NCBI GenBank assembly: GCA_022843785.1
Contig: JALHMZ010000006.1
Span: forward strand, 116,043-180,042
Source of the DNA: Nitrospira sp.
GTDB taxonomy: Bacteria > Nitrospirota > Nitrospiria > Nitrospirales > Nitrospiraceae
Length of the DNA stretch: 64,000 bases
Reading direction: 5' to 3'
This document shows positions 36,538-46,682 of this stretch, piece after piece; position 1 is the first letter of the stretch; every line of letters begins with the position of its first letter. Below the pieces are notes generated by a model. It was not told the origin of the DNA and made no database searches. It saw only the letters and a list, made by a program, of their open reading frames with translations. A program made the position numbers and the translations under genes.

Positions 36538-38358
36538 CTACCACCCGGCCCGCCCGAACATTTTCTCCAAATCGTCCGTGCCGAGCCGAAACACCGTGCG
36601 CCGACCATGGGGACAGGTCGTGATCTCTCCTTCTGCTCGCCAGTCTTCAACCAGCGCCTTGATCTCCGGCAACTCCATCGGACGTCCGGCTCTGACGGCG
36701 CCATGACACGCCAGCGATGCCAGGACCGGACGGACTTTTGTCTCCACGGTAGACGCATGGTCCCATTGGGCCAAATCATCGAGCAAATCCTGTAAAAATG
36801 CTTCCGGATCAAGCTTGCCGAGCCCTATCGGCACGGCTCGAATCAATACCGCCGACGTCCCGAACGGCTCAAGTCCCAACCCCAACTTCTCGAGCTCGCC
36901 GTGATAGCGAGTGAGCAATGCCGCATGGGGAGGCGACAACTCAATCGAGGCCGGGAGAAGCAGCGGTTGAGATTGAATGCCTCTGGCGGTCCACGCGCGA
37001 TACAGCCGCTCGAACAGGACCCGCTCATGAGCCGTATGTTGATCGATCACGGCCAAATCGCCTCCGACCTGAACGATCAGAAATGTCCGATTGAGCTGTC
37101 CCAGCGCCACCACTTCTCTTGAGGGAACATTGACATACGGCTCTGCCGTTTCACTCACAAACGCGAGCTGTGCTCCTAACTGTGAGGAGACATCGCCCTG
37201 CCGATCCGTGACGGCGGATATCGGGACTCCTTGAACTCCTGCGGTAGAGCGTCCCGCCTGCTCCTGGGACAGGCCGGAGACCGAAATCCACGCGAGCTTG
37301 TTCCCGGATGATTCTCGCGTCAACGAAAATCCCGGCTCGATCGAAATCCCTTCCGCTGTTCCCATTGCCTGCCTGATCGCCCGCCGGACAAGCTGATGGA
37401 TCATCTCGGCGTCCGCGAACCGGACCTCTCGCTTGGTAGGATGGACGTTCACATCGACACGATCGGGATCGACGTCGAGGAACAACACAAAAAGCGGATG
37501 GCGGCCTTTTGGAAGAAATGCCCCATATCCCTCTGCAACCGCATGCAAGACAGCGGCATTACGCACAGGACGCCGGTTCAGAAATAGTTCCTGTGGCATA
37601 CGTGACGCTCTCGCATGCAACGGATCGATCGCGTATCCGCCCAGTCGAACCGTCGGCAGCGCCGCCTGAACCGTGAAACAGTGGTCGAGAAACAGGCGCT
37701 GATATACCTGGCTCACTCGATCCTTTTCCGACGACACGGCCGGATAATTCACAATCTCCGTTCCGTTATGCGTCAATCGAAAATGAACGGACGGCCAGGC
37801 GAGCGCCGCTTGCTGCACCACGCGGCTGATATGGGAGAATTCTGTGGGAATCGACTTGAGAAACTTTTTGCGGGCCGGCTGATTATAAAACAACTCCCTG
37901 ACTTCGATGCTGGTCCCGGCTACCGGAGGGGCCTCAACGATCTTGCCAAGCCTCCCTCCCGTGACCCGAAACTCGATACCGGCTTCGGCGGACCGCAGGG
38001 CGGTGGCAACGCGCACATGGGACACGGAGGCGATGCTCGGCAGCGCTTCCCCTCGAAACCCCATCGTGCGGATGGACCAGAGATCCTGATCCGAGCGCAA
38101 TTTGCTCGTCGCATGCCGTCCAAATGCGCGCGGCGCGTCGACAGGGCTCATCCCTTCGCCGTCGTCGGTGACACGGATCAGTGCCAGGCCTCCATCTTCA
38201 ATCTCGACGATGATCGAGCCGGCGGCGGCATCGACACTGTTGTCGACAAGTTCCTTGACCACCGCAGCCGGGCGCTCGACGACCTCGCCGGCGGCAATGC
38301 GGCTGACGACGTCTTCCGGCAAAATGTGAATCTTCCCGCTGCCGCCGCTCGTCAGCAC
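36538..38358 (-). CDS. mutL: DNA mismatch repair protein MutL
   Basis: 606 aa. GHKL ATPase motifs 'KELVDNSVDAAA', 'TDDGEGMSP' and 'GFRGEALPSIASVS' in the N-terminal 330 residues; the C-terminal half has the endonuclease-type motifs 'DQHTAHERVLFERL' and 'CPHGRRTVFRL', so it is probably a nicking MutL, as found in bacteria without MutH. MutS is not in the window. Confidence 0.95.
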   Translation of the reverse strand: MLTSGGSGKIHILPEDVVSRIAAGEVVERPAAVVKELVDNSVDAAAGSIIVEIEDGGLALIRVTDDGEGMSPVDAPRAFGRHATSKLRSDQDLWSIRTMGFRGEALPSIASVSHVRVATALRSAEAGIEFRVTGGRLGKIVEAPPVAGTSIEVRELFYNQPARKKFLKSIPTEFSHISRVVQQAALAWPSVHFRLTHNGTEIVNYPAVSSEKDRVSQVYQRLFLDHCFTVQAALPTVRLGGYAIDPLHARASRMPQELFLNRRPVRNAAVLHAVAEGYGAFLPKGRHPLFVLFLDVDPDRVDVNVHPTKREVRFADAEMIHQLVRRAIRQAMGTAEGISIEPGFSLTRESSGNKLAWISVSGLSQEQAGRSTAGVQGVPISAVTDRQGDVSSQLGAQLAFVSETAEPYVNVPSREVVALGQLNRTFLIVQVGGDLAVIDQHTAHERVLFERLYRAWTARGIQSQPLLLPASIELSPPHAALLTRYHGELEKLGLGLEPFGTSAVLIRAVPIGLGKLDPEAFLQDLLDDLAQWDHASTVETKVRPVLASLACHGAVRAGRPMELPEIKALVEDWRAEGEITTCPHGRRTVFRLGTDDLEKMFGRAGW

Positions 38359-38451
38359 GGCATGACCCCATCTATCAAAGAACCGAACATGTGACCCTTC
38401 TTTTGCTCTCTCTTGTTCCTTCGGACCTTGCGCCTATGAGTTGAATTCGCG

Positions 38452-38802
38452 TCAGAACACCAACGCATGGTCCACAAGATACTTCCCGTCTCTTTCAACT
38501 AGAAGCATCTCGGCCACGTACTCTCCGTGAGCTTTTGTGAACCACTGCCGCCACACAACTGCAGCTGCTCCAGGGCGTTTGAACACTGCAACTGGCTCGC
38601 GGCGGTCAAAGTAGCCTCTCCTGGTCTGATATTCCTGGCACACACTACGGAGGTGCTCAGGCGTCACGATACCCTTCAACCTTTCGGTGAAATCTCGCAC
38701 ATGACGTTCGTGATCAATGGCAGTAGACGCTTCCATCAAGTTGTCCATGATTGGATTCGCGATTGCGAGGACTTGGGTATCTGACATGCTTTCGAGTGGC
38801 AT
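38452..38802 (-). CDS. hypothetical small cytosolic protein
   Basis: 116 aa; AGGAG about 7 nt before the ATG at 38802. The fold is not recognised; the alternation of a helical N-half with beta-rich C-half ('AAAVVWRQWFTKAHGEYVAEMLLVERDGKYLV') recalls SnoaL/NTF2-like proteins, but this is weak. It sits between mutL and a decayed TA pair. Confidence 0.55.
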   Translation of the reverse strand: MPLESMSDTQVLAIANPIMDNLMEASTAIDHERHVRDFTERLKGIVTPEHLRSVCQEYQTRRGYFDRREPVAVFKRPGAAAVVWRQWFTKAHGEYVAEMLLVERDGKYLVDHALVF

Positions 38803-38954
38803 ACACGTCTCCTATGAGTGCTAGCTCTTCTGTTTAGGCTAATCCGCGGAACCAATTGGGTGGACCAATTGGGGTCAGAGTGCAGTCCTGTATGTCACAG
38901 CTGGGTGACGGCCACCGGAATTATTCTCTGCCCCCTATTCTTGAACTCGCCGGA

Positions 38955-39252
38955 TCACTGAACACGCTGTCGCCATTTGTCGGGATCGCGGGAGGTGTGA
39001 AATATGCCGTAGACCGTCAGCTGGTCTTCGACATACTCATAGAAGATCGCATACGGAAAGCGACGCACCAACCCACGGCGATAGTTTAACCATACCGTAC
39101 ATCTCGGGTGTGCGCCGAATCGCCTCAATACACGCATCGACGCAGCTCAAAAACTCCTCTCCCAAACCGATCCGCCGGCCTTCGTACCAAGCGTGTGCCT
39201 CTGCCACGTCTTGCTCGACCTCCGGCGCAACGATCAACTTAACGGCCATCAC
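38955..39252 (-). pseudogene. frameshifted ParE/RelE-family toxin
   Basis: The first frame (start 39252 or 39249) encodes a good ParE/RelE N-half ('LIVAPEVEQDVAEAHAWYEG' to 'RRTPEMYGMV'). A second frame continues the protein as 'NYRRGLVRRFPYAIFYEYVE' to 'FHTSRDPDKWRQ', the usual family end. The two join if one A is removed from GGTTAAACTATC (about 39089). As read, the toxin is cut at 71 aa. Either a real 1-base insertion or a sequencing slip. Confidence 0.75.
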
Positions 39253-39463
39253 GACTTCGGGCTCTTCGTTTGATTTCTTCCCACGTAAGTCCAGAGGACG
39301 GGTTTGTCATCAAGCGGGCCTTTCTCCTGGCCAGTTCCTCTTTTTGCCAGTCCTGAACTGGTATCGCTTCGGGAGTGGCCGCAAGGTCATCCCACAAGTC
39401 TTCGACAAGCTGAAGCTTTTCTGACGGACTCAGATCAAAGATCGAGGCACCGGTTGGGCTCAT
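39239..39463 (-). CDS. addiction-module antitoxin, RelB-like
   Basis: 74 aa from ATG 39463 (AGGAGG about 6 nt upstream). The pattern 'LSPSEKLQLVEDLWDDLAATPE ' and the tail 'LTWEEIKRRARSR' belong to the putative addiction-module component family that pairs with ParE/RelE toxins. It overlaps the broken toxin start by about 10 bp. Confidence 0.82.
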   Translation of the reverse strand: MSPTGASIFDLSPSEKLQLVEDLWDDLAATPEAIPVQDWQKEELARRKARLMTNPSSGLTWEEIKRRARSRDGR

Positions 39464-39481
39464 CTGAAATCCTCCTGCCAT

Positions 39482-40005
39482 GGCATTCGAGCATGACGGA
39501 TCATTCTGCCGCTCAACAATGATTGGACAGACTGTATAATCCCGTTACGACAACTTGTCCACTTCTGCCAAACTCGCTGAATACTCACTGATTGCCTGCT
39601 CTAATCTATTGGATCATGACGCGTTCAGATCCAATGCCGCTTTCAGATCGTCGTCTTATTCAGTCTGTAATCTGCACAAGACGGGGCACAGGCCATTGAC
39701 CGGACTCCTCGCTTCATGACCACGTTTGTTCTGCTCCATCCGTTGTACAGTCCAAGAGGAACCTAAACCAGCGCCCACATTCTCACGCCGATCCACAAAC
39801 TCCGTCAAGTTTGATCCGGATAGCTGAGTGGGACAGACAGCACGCGCGGACGCGGGGAAGGGTGTCAGTCCCGCATGCGAAGCGTCAGCTTTGGACAGGG
39901 ACAGGCACCTCGCCGACTGTCAGTCAGGCGGAAGCCAGTCCCTGAACACGTTCTCTCACGCTTGATGATTAGGGGAAAAGGCGGGACGGCAGGATGCCGT
40001 AACGG
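39482..40005. other. 524-bp stretch without a supported gene
   Basis: No ORF with a ribosome site or recognisable product. The part 39865-39955 has repeated GTCAGTC and CAGGGAC/GTCCCTG words that could fold, but nothing identifiable. Confidence 0.5.
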
Positions 40006-40761
40006 TCATCTGATTTCTGCCAGCTTGTTCTTGGCCAGTTTCGATTCGTCGGATGCGGGAAATTCTTCGAGCACACGTTTCAGACTCTTCCTCGATTTGA
40101 CCAGATCGCCGGTTTCCGCCGTTGCCAGTCCAAGTTTATACAACGAAGCAGGAACTTTTTCATTGCCGGGGTATTCCGCGACCAAAAATTCGAATGTTTG
40201 AATGGCGCGCCCATAGTCCTTCAAGTTGTAATACGACTCACCCAGCCAGTACTGCGCATTGGGAGTCAGCGACGTGCCTGAAAAGTCCTTGACGAAACGC
40301 TGGAAACCGGCCACCGCGAGTTCATACTTGCCGTTGAGATAATCGTTATACGCCAAATTGAAAGCCGATGTGGGCGTAATCCCCGGTGCCGTCGCTATGG
40401 CGATTCCCGGCTCAGCCGATTGAGCCGGCTTCACCGGCTTCGAGACACGCGGCTCGGAAAACGCAGGATCAATCTTCGCTGCCGGCTGCCCGGCCGTCTC
40501 TTCCACTTTCGCCAACCGCGTCTCAATTTTTTGGAGGCGCGCGACCACCTCATCGATCCGCTGCCGTCCGGGATCGGCATCTTTGACCCGCTCGACCGAC
40601 TCCAACCGCCGTAACACCGCATCCACCCGCTGATGGTCCTGCTCCTGCGATCGGGAGATCGTCGAGAGCTGGTCCCGCACCTCAAGAAAATCAGCGTGCT
40701 TGGCACAGCCGGTCAGCAACACCATCGGAACAAGCGCCCAGAATGCGATCACGACCGGCAT
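40006..40761 (-). CDS. cpoB: Tol-Pal associated lipoprotein CpoB (YbgF)
   Basis: 251 aa from ATG 40761 (GGAGG 8 nt upstream). Lipobox 'LLTGC', coiled-coil N-half, then three TPR-like repeats ('AYNDYLNGKYELAVAGFQ', 'WLGESYYNLKDYGRAIQTF') of the YbgF family. CpoB coordinates peptidoglycan synthesis with outer membrane constriction. In E. coli it ends with a non-lipid signal, so the lipobox is a departure. Confidence 0.85.
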   Translation of the reverse strand: MPVVIAFWALVPMVLLTGCAKHADFLEVRDQLSTISRSQEQDHQRVDAVLRRLESVERVKDADPGRQRIDEVVARLQKIETRLAKVEETAGQPAAKIDPAFSEPRVSKPVKPAQSAEPGIAIATAPGITPTSAFNLAYNDYLNGKYELAVAGFQRFVKDFSGTSLTPNAQYWLGESYYNLKDYGRAIQTFEFLVAEYPGNEKVPASLYKLGLATAETGDLVKSRKSLKRVLEEFPASDESKLAKNKLAEIR

Positions 40762-40781
40762 ACAACGATCCTCCATACGGC

Positions 40782-42143
40782 TTACTGAACGTCTTTGAGC
40801 TGCGTCAGCTTATCCGACGCCTTTCCCGCTTCGGGACTCTTCGGATACAACGTCACCACCTGCTTGAACGCCGAGGAGGCCCGCTTCATATCCTTCAGAG
40901 CCAGGTACGCATAGCCTTTCTTCAGAATCGCGGACGGCACCTTCTCACTCCGGGGATAATCGAGTTCCACCCGATCGTAGGCATCGATGGCTTTCCCAAA
41001 ATCTTTCTTCCCGTAATATGACTCCCCCTGCCAATATCGGGCATTCGGCGCCAGATCGGAATTGGGATATTCCGAGAGAAACGCGGAAAATCCTCGACGG
41101 GCGCCTTCCAAATCTCCATCTCGAAACAACGCCAATACCTGCTCATACCGCGCTCGATCCGCGGCTTCCTCCTGACCCTGGACAGGTGCGGTTACCGGTG
41201 ATTCTTGTGGCGCAGTGATTGTGACTGAGGAAGGCGCCACAGCGGCCACTGAGAGCTGCCCAGCCGGCTCCACACCGGCGTCGGGCTCGACGGCGGACCG
41301 CTGCGCCGGTTTCGTTGCCTGCGAACGAACACCTGGCTTCTGGGTGGCGCGCCCGGCCGGTTTTGTCAGAGAGTCAATCCGATGATCCTGATCATCAAGT
41401 CGCGCGGTAACCTTGTGCCCGACAGATTCGAGGGTTTTGGCCACGGACGCAATACTCTTATTGACCTCGGCCGCATGCGCGGACACGGTGCGCTCCCCAT
41501 GGCCCACCCGATCGTCGAGACCGGTGAGCGCTTCGCGGAAGCCGGTCAGGGCCTGGTTGAACTGCACGAATTTCTGTGAAATCTGATCGAGCCGCTGCTG
41601 ATGGTCGGTCAATTCCTTGTGCTGTTCCTCCAGCCTGGCATCCACACGCTTCGCCAATGTGTCGTTTGTACGCTGTACCACATCCGCAATATCTTTCTTC
41701 AGCCCCAACATGGCCTGTTCCATGGCCCGGGACAGCTCGTCAAGTTTGGCCGCCACCTTCGTGTCCTGAGTATCCAGGCTTTTCTGAACCCAGGCATGCC
41801 GCGTCGTGTTGTCGGCATCCATCTTCGCAGCCAATTGCTCGAGTTTTTTCGTTTGCTGTTCCGCTTGGGCCAAGCGATGCTTGAGATCCTCCTGCTTCGC
41901 CTGGAGATCCTGCGTCAGATACAACGCCTTCTCCAATTCGCCCCGTAACTGCGGCAAATCCTGATCACGCAGGGTGGAAATCTCCTGGCTCTGCCTGGCT
42001 CGTGTCTGCGAAAGCTGGTCATCCTGCTGCTTGATGCGCTGCTGCAGGACCTTCTCAGTTTGTTTCAGATCGGACTGTTGAGCCACACAACCGGACAGAA
42101 AGGCGAACGCGGCAACGACGACCACGGTCTCAGTATATTTCAT
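40782..42143 (-). CDS. second CpoB/YbgF-like lipoprotein with long coiled coil
   Basis: 453 aa. Lipobox 'FLSGC' at residue ~19, a long coiled coil (about 25-250) rich in Gln and Lys, then a Pro/Ala linker and TPR repeats ('YSRYWQGESYYGKKDFGKAI' type). It shares its TPR end with the downstream cpoB, so the two look like paralogues. Between cpoB and pal, on the same strand as the Tol genes. SD GAGGAGG lies 10 nt before the ATG. Confidence 0.82.
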   Translation of the reverse strand: MKYTETVVVVAAFAFLSGCVAQQSDLKQTEKVLQQRIKQQDDQLSQTRARQSQEISTLRDQDLPQLRGELEKALYLTQDLQAKQEDLKHRLAQAEQQTKKLEQLAAKMDADNTTRHAWVQKSLDTQDTKVAAKLDELSRAMEQAMLGLKKDIADVVQRTNDTLAKRVDARLEEQHKELTDHQQRLDQISQKFVQFNQALTGFREALTGLDDRVGHGERTVSAHAAEVNKSIASVAKTLESVGHKVTARLDDQDHRIDSLTKPAGRATQKPGVRSQATKPAQRSAVEPDAGVEPAGQLSVAAVAPSSVTITAPQESPVTAPVQGQEEAADRARYEQVLALFRDGDLEGARRGFSAFLSEYPNSDLAPNARYWQGESYYGKKDFGKAIDAYDRVELDYPRSEKVPSAILKKGYAYLALKDMKRASSAFKQVVTLYPKSPEAGKASDKLTQLKDVQ

Positions 42144-42257
42144 ACGCCGGTAACCTCCTCTCCTTCATATGACTCCAGAAGAATCATATCACGCACCCCG
42201 CCGTGCGCATGCCGCCATGCAAACAGCCTACGAAGGCCGCCACGGTAATCCGACCGA

Positions 42258-42929
42258 TCACTTTCCTGTTTTGACGACCAGATGCCCACGGCGATTCTGT
42301 GAGTAGCACGACTCCACATGCTCAGCGCAGACCGGCCGCTCCTTGCCGTACGATACGACCGACAGCTGCTTGGGGGCCACACCAAGTTCAACCAGATAGT
42401 TCCGAACCGACTTGGCGCGCTTTTCGCCCAACACAAGATTATAGGCCGAGGTACCCCGTTCATCGCAGTGTCCCTCGACTTTCAATTGAGTGCCCGGATT
42501 CGACTTGATCCACTCCGCGTTGCGGGCCAGGGACTGACGGCCTTCTTCGGAAATGGCAAAGCTATCATAGGCGAAAAAGACATCCCGCAATCCTGCGGCC
42601 GCCGAGGCGATTTGTTCAGCGCGAATCTCTTCCATCTGGCGCGAGGCGCTGCCGGAATCAGCCTTGGCCGTCAAAGTATTCCCGCCGAGCCGCTCTTCAG
42701 ACGGATTCTTATCCAATCCGCGCAATCCACCCGAACCATTCTGTCCGGAAAACGAGGTGTCGGGAATATTCTGGCTGACCCCGCCCTCATTGGAGCCTTT
42801 GCCCGCTCCCTGCTGCGAGGATTGCACATCTCCTCCGGATTGGACCGCCTTGGATGAACATCCGGATAAACCCAACAGAAGCGATCCGAAAATCAATGGC
42901 ACACATACGATCGATTGCAACCGTTTCAT
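42258..42929 (-). CDS. pal: peptidoglycan-associated lipoprotein Pal
   Basis: 223 aa from ATG 42929. Lipobox 'GLSGC', a Gly/Ser/Asn linker and an OmpA-like domain ('KVEGHCDERGTSAYNLVLGE', about 150-210) with the residues that bind diaminopimelate of peptidoglycan. Pal anchors the outer membrane to the wall as part of the Tol-Pal complex. Confidence 0.95.
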   Translation of the reverse strand: MKRLQSIVCVPLIFGSLLLGLSGCSSKAVQSGGDVQSSQQGAGKGSNEGGVSQNIPDTSFSGQNGSGGLRGLDKNPSEERLGGNTLTAKADSGSASRQMEEIRAEQIASAAAGLRDVFFAYDSFAISEEGRQSLARNAEWIKSNPGTQLKVEGHCDERGTSAYNLVLGEKRAKSVRNYLVELGVAPKQLSVVSYGKERPVCAEHVESCYSQNRRGHLVVKTGK

Positions 42930-43011
42930 ATTCCCACTCCCTCCCATATTAAAGAGTTGTTCCCCCTTTCATACAGGGAAGGCCACTGTCGTGCAAGACC
43001 CCACAGTGCCT

Positions 43012-44352
43012 TTACGACGCAGGCGACCAGGTCGGCGCGCTGTTATGCGTTCCGGTAAACGTGATCCGTTCGAGATCTTTGCCGTCGGCATTGATCATAT
43101 AAATCTGACTTTTCCCTCCGGCCGTCGAACTGAAGACGAGATGCCGTCCGTCCGGAGACCAGGATGGAGAATCATCGACGCCCGGCCCACTCGTCAGTTG
43201 TACGCGCTTTTGGCCGTCCGGAGTGATCAAACAGATCTTGTACTCTTTCTTCGGGCTTCGGCAGACATAAGCAATCCAATTGCCTCGAGGCGACCAGGCC
43301 GGCGCCGCATTGTAGTCTCCTTCAAATGTCAGCCGGCGCACATTGGTCCCATCCATGCTCATGAGAAAAATCTGCGGCCCGCCGCTTCTGTCCGAAGTAA
43401 ACACCAATTCCCGGCCGGACGGAGACCACGAAGGCGAGAGATCGCCGCCGGCATGCACCGTCAATCGCTGCATCGCCTTTGTGCGTGTGTCCAAGCTGTA
43501 GAGCTCGGAATTGCCCTCATGGCTGGACGCAAACGCCAGAAAGTTTCCATCGGGTGACAGGGCCGGAGTGATATTGAGCCCGCTCAACGAGACGAGCGTC
43601 CAGCGCTTTCCCGTCGCCAACTCGATCATGTCGATGTTTTGTGTATTCCGATTGCGATAGGACGTGAACACGATGAACCGCCGGTCCGGCGACCATTTGG
43701 GCATGAGATTTAAAAACCCATCGGCCGTCAGCTGGCGCGCATCGTATCCGTCGTAGTCCATCACGAACAACTCACGCGCCGCCCCCTGCTCGGACACATA
43801 CGCGATTTTCGTCCGGGCGATGCCCGGCTCTCCCGTGTACCGAAATACCAGTTCGTCGGCAAAGCGATGCGCCATCAGCCGCACGACGGAAGTGGCTCCT
43901 GCATAGCGCTTGCCGCCGACCATCTCGTCGTTGCCCGCATCGTACACATATCCGTCCATATTGACATCGGGATCTTTGGCGTCGTTCGTCATCCCGGCCT
44001 TGCCCCACACGATGACGGACACGCCCTGCTCTGCGGCTTTCTTGAATTCAGGGTCCGGCACGGCTCCCAAGCTGCCCACCTTGATCCCAATGCTGGGCAA
44101 GTCGATCAGAGAAAATACTTGCGACCGTCGCACATCCGCCTTCAACACTTCTTCGATACGATTCCCCAGCCTGATCCGTCCTGCGGGTGAATCGGCACCG
44201 CCGCTGTTCTCGATCCCCGCAACTCCCAGCGGAATCTTCTGAAAATCCGGCCTGGTCGCCTCTAAAAATACGTCCGTCGCGCCGGACTCGATAATCCAGG
44301 CGAGCCCGACCGACAGGCACAAGCTGATGAAGACGACGATTCGAAATGTCAT
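43012..44352 (-). CDS. tolB: Tol-Pal system protein TolB
   Basis: 446 aa. N-terminal signal ('IVVFISLCLSVGLAWIIES'), an alpha/beta domain, then a six-bladed beta-propeller of WD-like repeats ('SPDRRFIVFTSYRNRNTQNI', 'SPDGRHLVFSSTAGGKSQIY'). TolB binds Pal and works in outer membrane maintenance. tolA ends 3 bp before it on the same strand. Confidence 0.95.
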   Translation of the reverse strand: MTFRIVVFISLCLSVGLAWIIESGATDVFLEATRPDFQKIPLGVAGIENSGGADSPAGRIRLGNRIEEVLKADVRRSQVFSLIDLPSIGIKVGSLGAVPDPEFKKAAEQGVSVIVWGKAGMTNDAKDPDVNMDGYVYDAGNDEMVGGKRYAGATSVVRLMAHRFADELVFRYTGEPGIARTKIAYVSEQGAARELFVMDYDGYDARQLTADGFLNLMPKWSPDRRFIVFTSYRNRNTQNIDMIELATGKRWTLVSLSGLNITPALSPDGNFLAFASSHEGNSELYSLDTRTKAMQRLTVHAGGDLSPSWSPSGRELVFTSDRSGGPQIFLMSMDGTNVRRLTFEGDYNAAPAWSPRGNWIAYVCRSPKKEYKICLITPDGQKRVQLTSGPGVDDSPSWSPDGRHLVFSSTAGGKSQIYMINADGKDLERITFTGTHNSAPTWSPAS

Positions 44353-44355
44353 GTC

Positions 44356-45330
44356 TTACCCCTGTGATTCACCGACAGCAAATGTGAAATGGGCGTCGAA
44401 GTACGCCTCTGTCAATTCCGGAGGAAAGACCGGCAAGGGAGTCGCACTGAGCACCGCCCGTTTTCCGGCCAGGTCGTAGTACTCATTGCCGGACGATTGT
44501 TCGATCGCCACCCCGGTCACCGATCCATTCCGATGCAGTCTGAATTGCACGATGACCATATACGCCCGACCGGCCGCATCGACCGGCGGCGCACTCCAAA
44601 AACTACTGATTCGCTGCCGCACGCGCCCCAGATACGCATTTGACCCCGGCGCCATTCCGGGAACTTTGAGCGTCGTATCAATAGCCTTGATACTCGGCGC
44701 CTTCGCTTCGACATGAGACACAGGCTTCGGCGCGATCTCGGCAGGCGCCGCCTTGGGAAGCTCGAACTTTTTAATCCGCTTGAACTCCTCATCCAGCTCT
44801 TTGTTCAAATCTTCCGTGAGAGACGGCTGCGGTTTCGCTTCCGGACTCTTGATCCGCTCTGTCGCCTCAGTGACAACCGGAACATCAGGTAACTTGATGT
44901 GCTGTTTCTTTGGTTTTTCCGTCGGGCTGAAGTCTCCAAATTTTGGCGCATTGGCCGGCAGTGAGATCCCCTTCATGACATCGCCCATGACGTCATTGGA
45001 CCGCGCTTTCACTGGTGCTGGCGCCGGAGCCATTTTGGCAGGTGGAGCAGGTCTGGCAGCCGGCGGAGGCGCGGGAACCTCCACTGCCTTCGGTTCGCTC
45101 TGTTTCGGTTCGTCCGCATTCACCGGCGGAGCCGGCATCGTGGCAAGCGCAATCTCAATGGACGCCAGAGGCCGTTCACCATGCTTGGGGAGCCGAATCC
45201 AGGAGACTACCGCCAGCACACCCACATGCACGACAAGGGAAATCGCCACCGCTCGCCACAAGCGGCGACTCAAATCCGTCTGCCGCTCATCGCTCAACCA
45301 AAAATCAGCCGATCCTGAGGCCTGTGCCAT
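44356..45330 (-). CDS. tolA: TolA/TonB-type energy transducer
   Basis: 324 aa: short cytoplasmic end, one membrane helix ('AVAISLVVHVGVLAVVSWI', about 28-46), a Pro/Lys/Glu-rich periplasmic stalk (55-215) and a C-terminal TonB-like domain ('YLGRVRQRISSFWSAPPVD', 'VVQFRLHRNGSVTGVAIEQS'). Gene order tolQ-tolR-tolA-tolB-pal makes it TolA. It lacks the long Ala/Lys helical stalk of E. coli TolA, being built on a Pro-rich stalk instead. Confidence 0.88.
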   Translation of the reverse strand: MAQASGSADFWLSDERQTDLSRRLWRAVAISLVVHVGVLAVVSWIRLPKHGERPLASIEIALATMPAPPVNADEPKQSEPKAVEVPAPPPAARPAPPAKMAPAPAPVKARSNDVMGDVMKGISLPANAPKFGDFSPTEKPKKQHIKLPDVPVVTEATERIKSPEAKPQPSLTEDLNKELDEEFKRIKKFELPKAAPAEIAPKPVSHVEAKAPSIKAIDTTLKVPGMAPGSNAYLGRVRQRISSFWSAPPVDAAGRAYMVIVQFRLHRNGSVTGVAIEQSSGNEYYDLAGKRAVLSATPLPVFPPELTEAYFDAHFTFAVGESQG

Positions 45331-45519
45331 GAACGTCCGCCTCTATGCTCCTTCGCCGGATACGTTAGTCGCTCGCTCCGAATATGAAGGTGGGATACAC
45401 CCTCCATCGCCTTCGCGAAGGAGGGAAGTCGCTTCGGAGATTGTCGCGCAAGACCCCGCAACCTCCGGTCGTCACAGCCGAAGTGGCGACTTCGGCGGAG
45501 CACACGGCTGCGGAGAGCT
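45331..45519. other. 189-bp gap inside the tol cluster
   Basis: Contains inverted words such as GCCGAAGTGGCGACTTCGGC and CCTTCGCGAAGG that could form hairpins; no coding signal. Unusual because the other tol genes overlap or are nearly abutting. Confidence 0.5.
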
Positions 45520-45963
45520 TCATTTCTTGCGCGCTGATGTCACGGCATCAACCACACGCTCGGGACCGGCAGGATCGGTCACCATGCCGAGCTTTTCAAT
45601 GCCGGCTTTCTTGACTCCATCCATGACCTGAATGACCACGCCATACGGCACATCGCGATCAGCCCGCAGATAGATCGACACATCCTTATGCTCCTCTTTG
45701 AGCACACGGAGCTTGTGCTCCAACTGCGCGATACTCACCTGGTCTTTATCGAGGTAGAGCCGCTGATCCTTTTCGATCGCGAGCACCGCCCGGATTTCCG
45801 GCTTGATCGTATTGGAGGCGGAGGTCGGCAGCTTGATGTCCATCCCGCGATAGAGCATCGGAGCCGTCACCATGAAAATCACCAGCAGCACCAGCACGAC
45901 ATCGACGAGAGGAATGACGTTGATCTCCGACAAAAACCGACGCTGCCTGCTTTCGAGCATCAT
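45520..45963 (-). CDS. tolR: TolR/ExbD-type proton-channel subunit
   Basis: 147 aa with one membrane helix holding the essential Asp ('[19 protein letters not shown]', about residue 20). TolR with TolQ harvests the proton motive force. ATG overlaps the tolQ stop by 4 bp. Confidence 0.93.
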   Translation of the reverse strand: MMLESRQRRFLSEINVIPLVDVVLVLLVIFMVTAPMLYRGMDIKLPTSASNTIKPEIRAVLAIEKDQRLYLDKDQVSIAQLEHKLRVLKEEHKDVSIYLRADRDVPYGVVIQVMDGVKKAGIEKLGMVTDPAGPERVVDAVTSARKK

Positions 45964-46682
45964 CCCTTCACTCCCACAGGAACAGGAGAAACCGACGCAA
46001 CCGGCTTCGTTTTAGCCGGAAGCAACGCGAGCAACTCGACCACCACGGAATCCATGTGGAACGCGGCGCGGCGGATCCGCGTCAGAAAATAGTTGTAGGC
46101 GATGACGGCGGGAATCGCCGCAAACAATCCGGCCGCCGTCGCAATCAATGCTTCCGACACACCGGGCGCCACGGCGGCAATACTCGCCGTGCCTTGGGTG
46201 CCGATTTCGCGGAACGAATCGATAATCCCCATGACCGTGCCGAGCAATCCCACAAACGGGCTGATATTCCCGGTCGTCGCCAGAAACGGCAGAAATGATT
46301 CCAGCTTGGCAATTTGACCTTGAGCAATATGCGCGCCGGTCCGTTCCACGACATGCCGATCGATCGTCGGCGCTCCGTCGCCGTCATACGACGCCCGGCC
46401 TGCTCCGGAGACATGGCCCAACCGTTCGGTCACACCATGGAAAATTCTTGCGCAGGGGCTCCCGCTCGTCCGCTGCGCATGCCGCGTGACTTCATCGAGA
46501 TCCTTCGCCTTCGTGAGCACCGCCATAAACCGGCGGTCTTCCTCGTCAACCGTACGAAACGTCATCCACTTAAAGAGAATGATGCCCCAGGAAATGATCG
46601 AAAAACACAAGAGCAGAAACAGCACGATCTTCGAAATCACTCCAAGCGACGCGATAAGCCCTATGGGACCGGATTGAAACAT
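45960..46682 (-). CDS. tolQ: TolQ/ExbB-type proton-channel subunit
   Basis: 240 aa, three membrane segments, the last two being '[20 protein letters not shown]' and '[20 protein letters not shown]', the family hallmark. First gene of the tol cluster. Confidence 0.94.
   Translation of the reverse strand: MFQSGPIGLIASLGVISKIVLFLLLCFSIISWGIILFKWMTFRTVDEEDRRFMAVLTKAKDLDEVTRHAQRTSGSPCARIFHGVTERLGHVSGAGRASYDGDGAPTIDRHVVERTGAHIAQGQIAKLESFLPFLATTGNISPFVGLLGTVMGIIDSFREIGTQGTASIAAVAPGVSEALIATAAGLFAAIPAVIAYNYFLTRIRRAAFHMDSVVVELLALLPAKTKPVASVSPVPVGVKG

Noticed and set aside
39482-40005. Hidden small gene or RNA in the 524-bp gap
   Set aside because: Repeated short words are visible, but no ORF has a ribosome site and no stable named RNA structure could be recognised.
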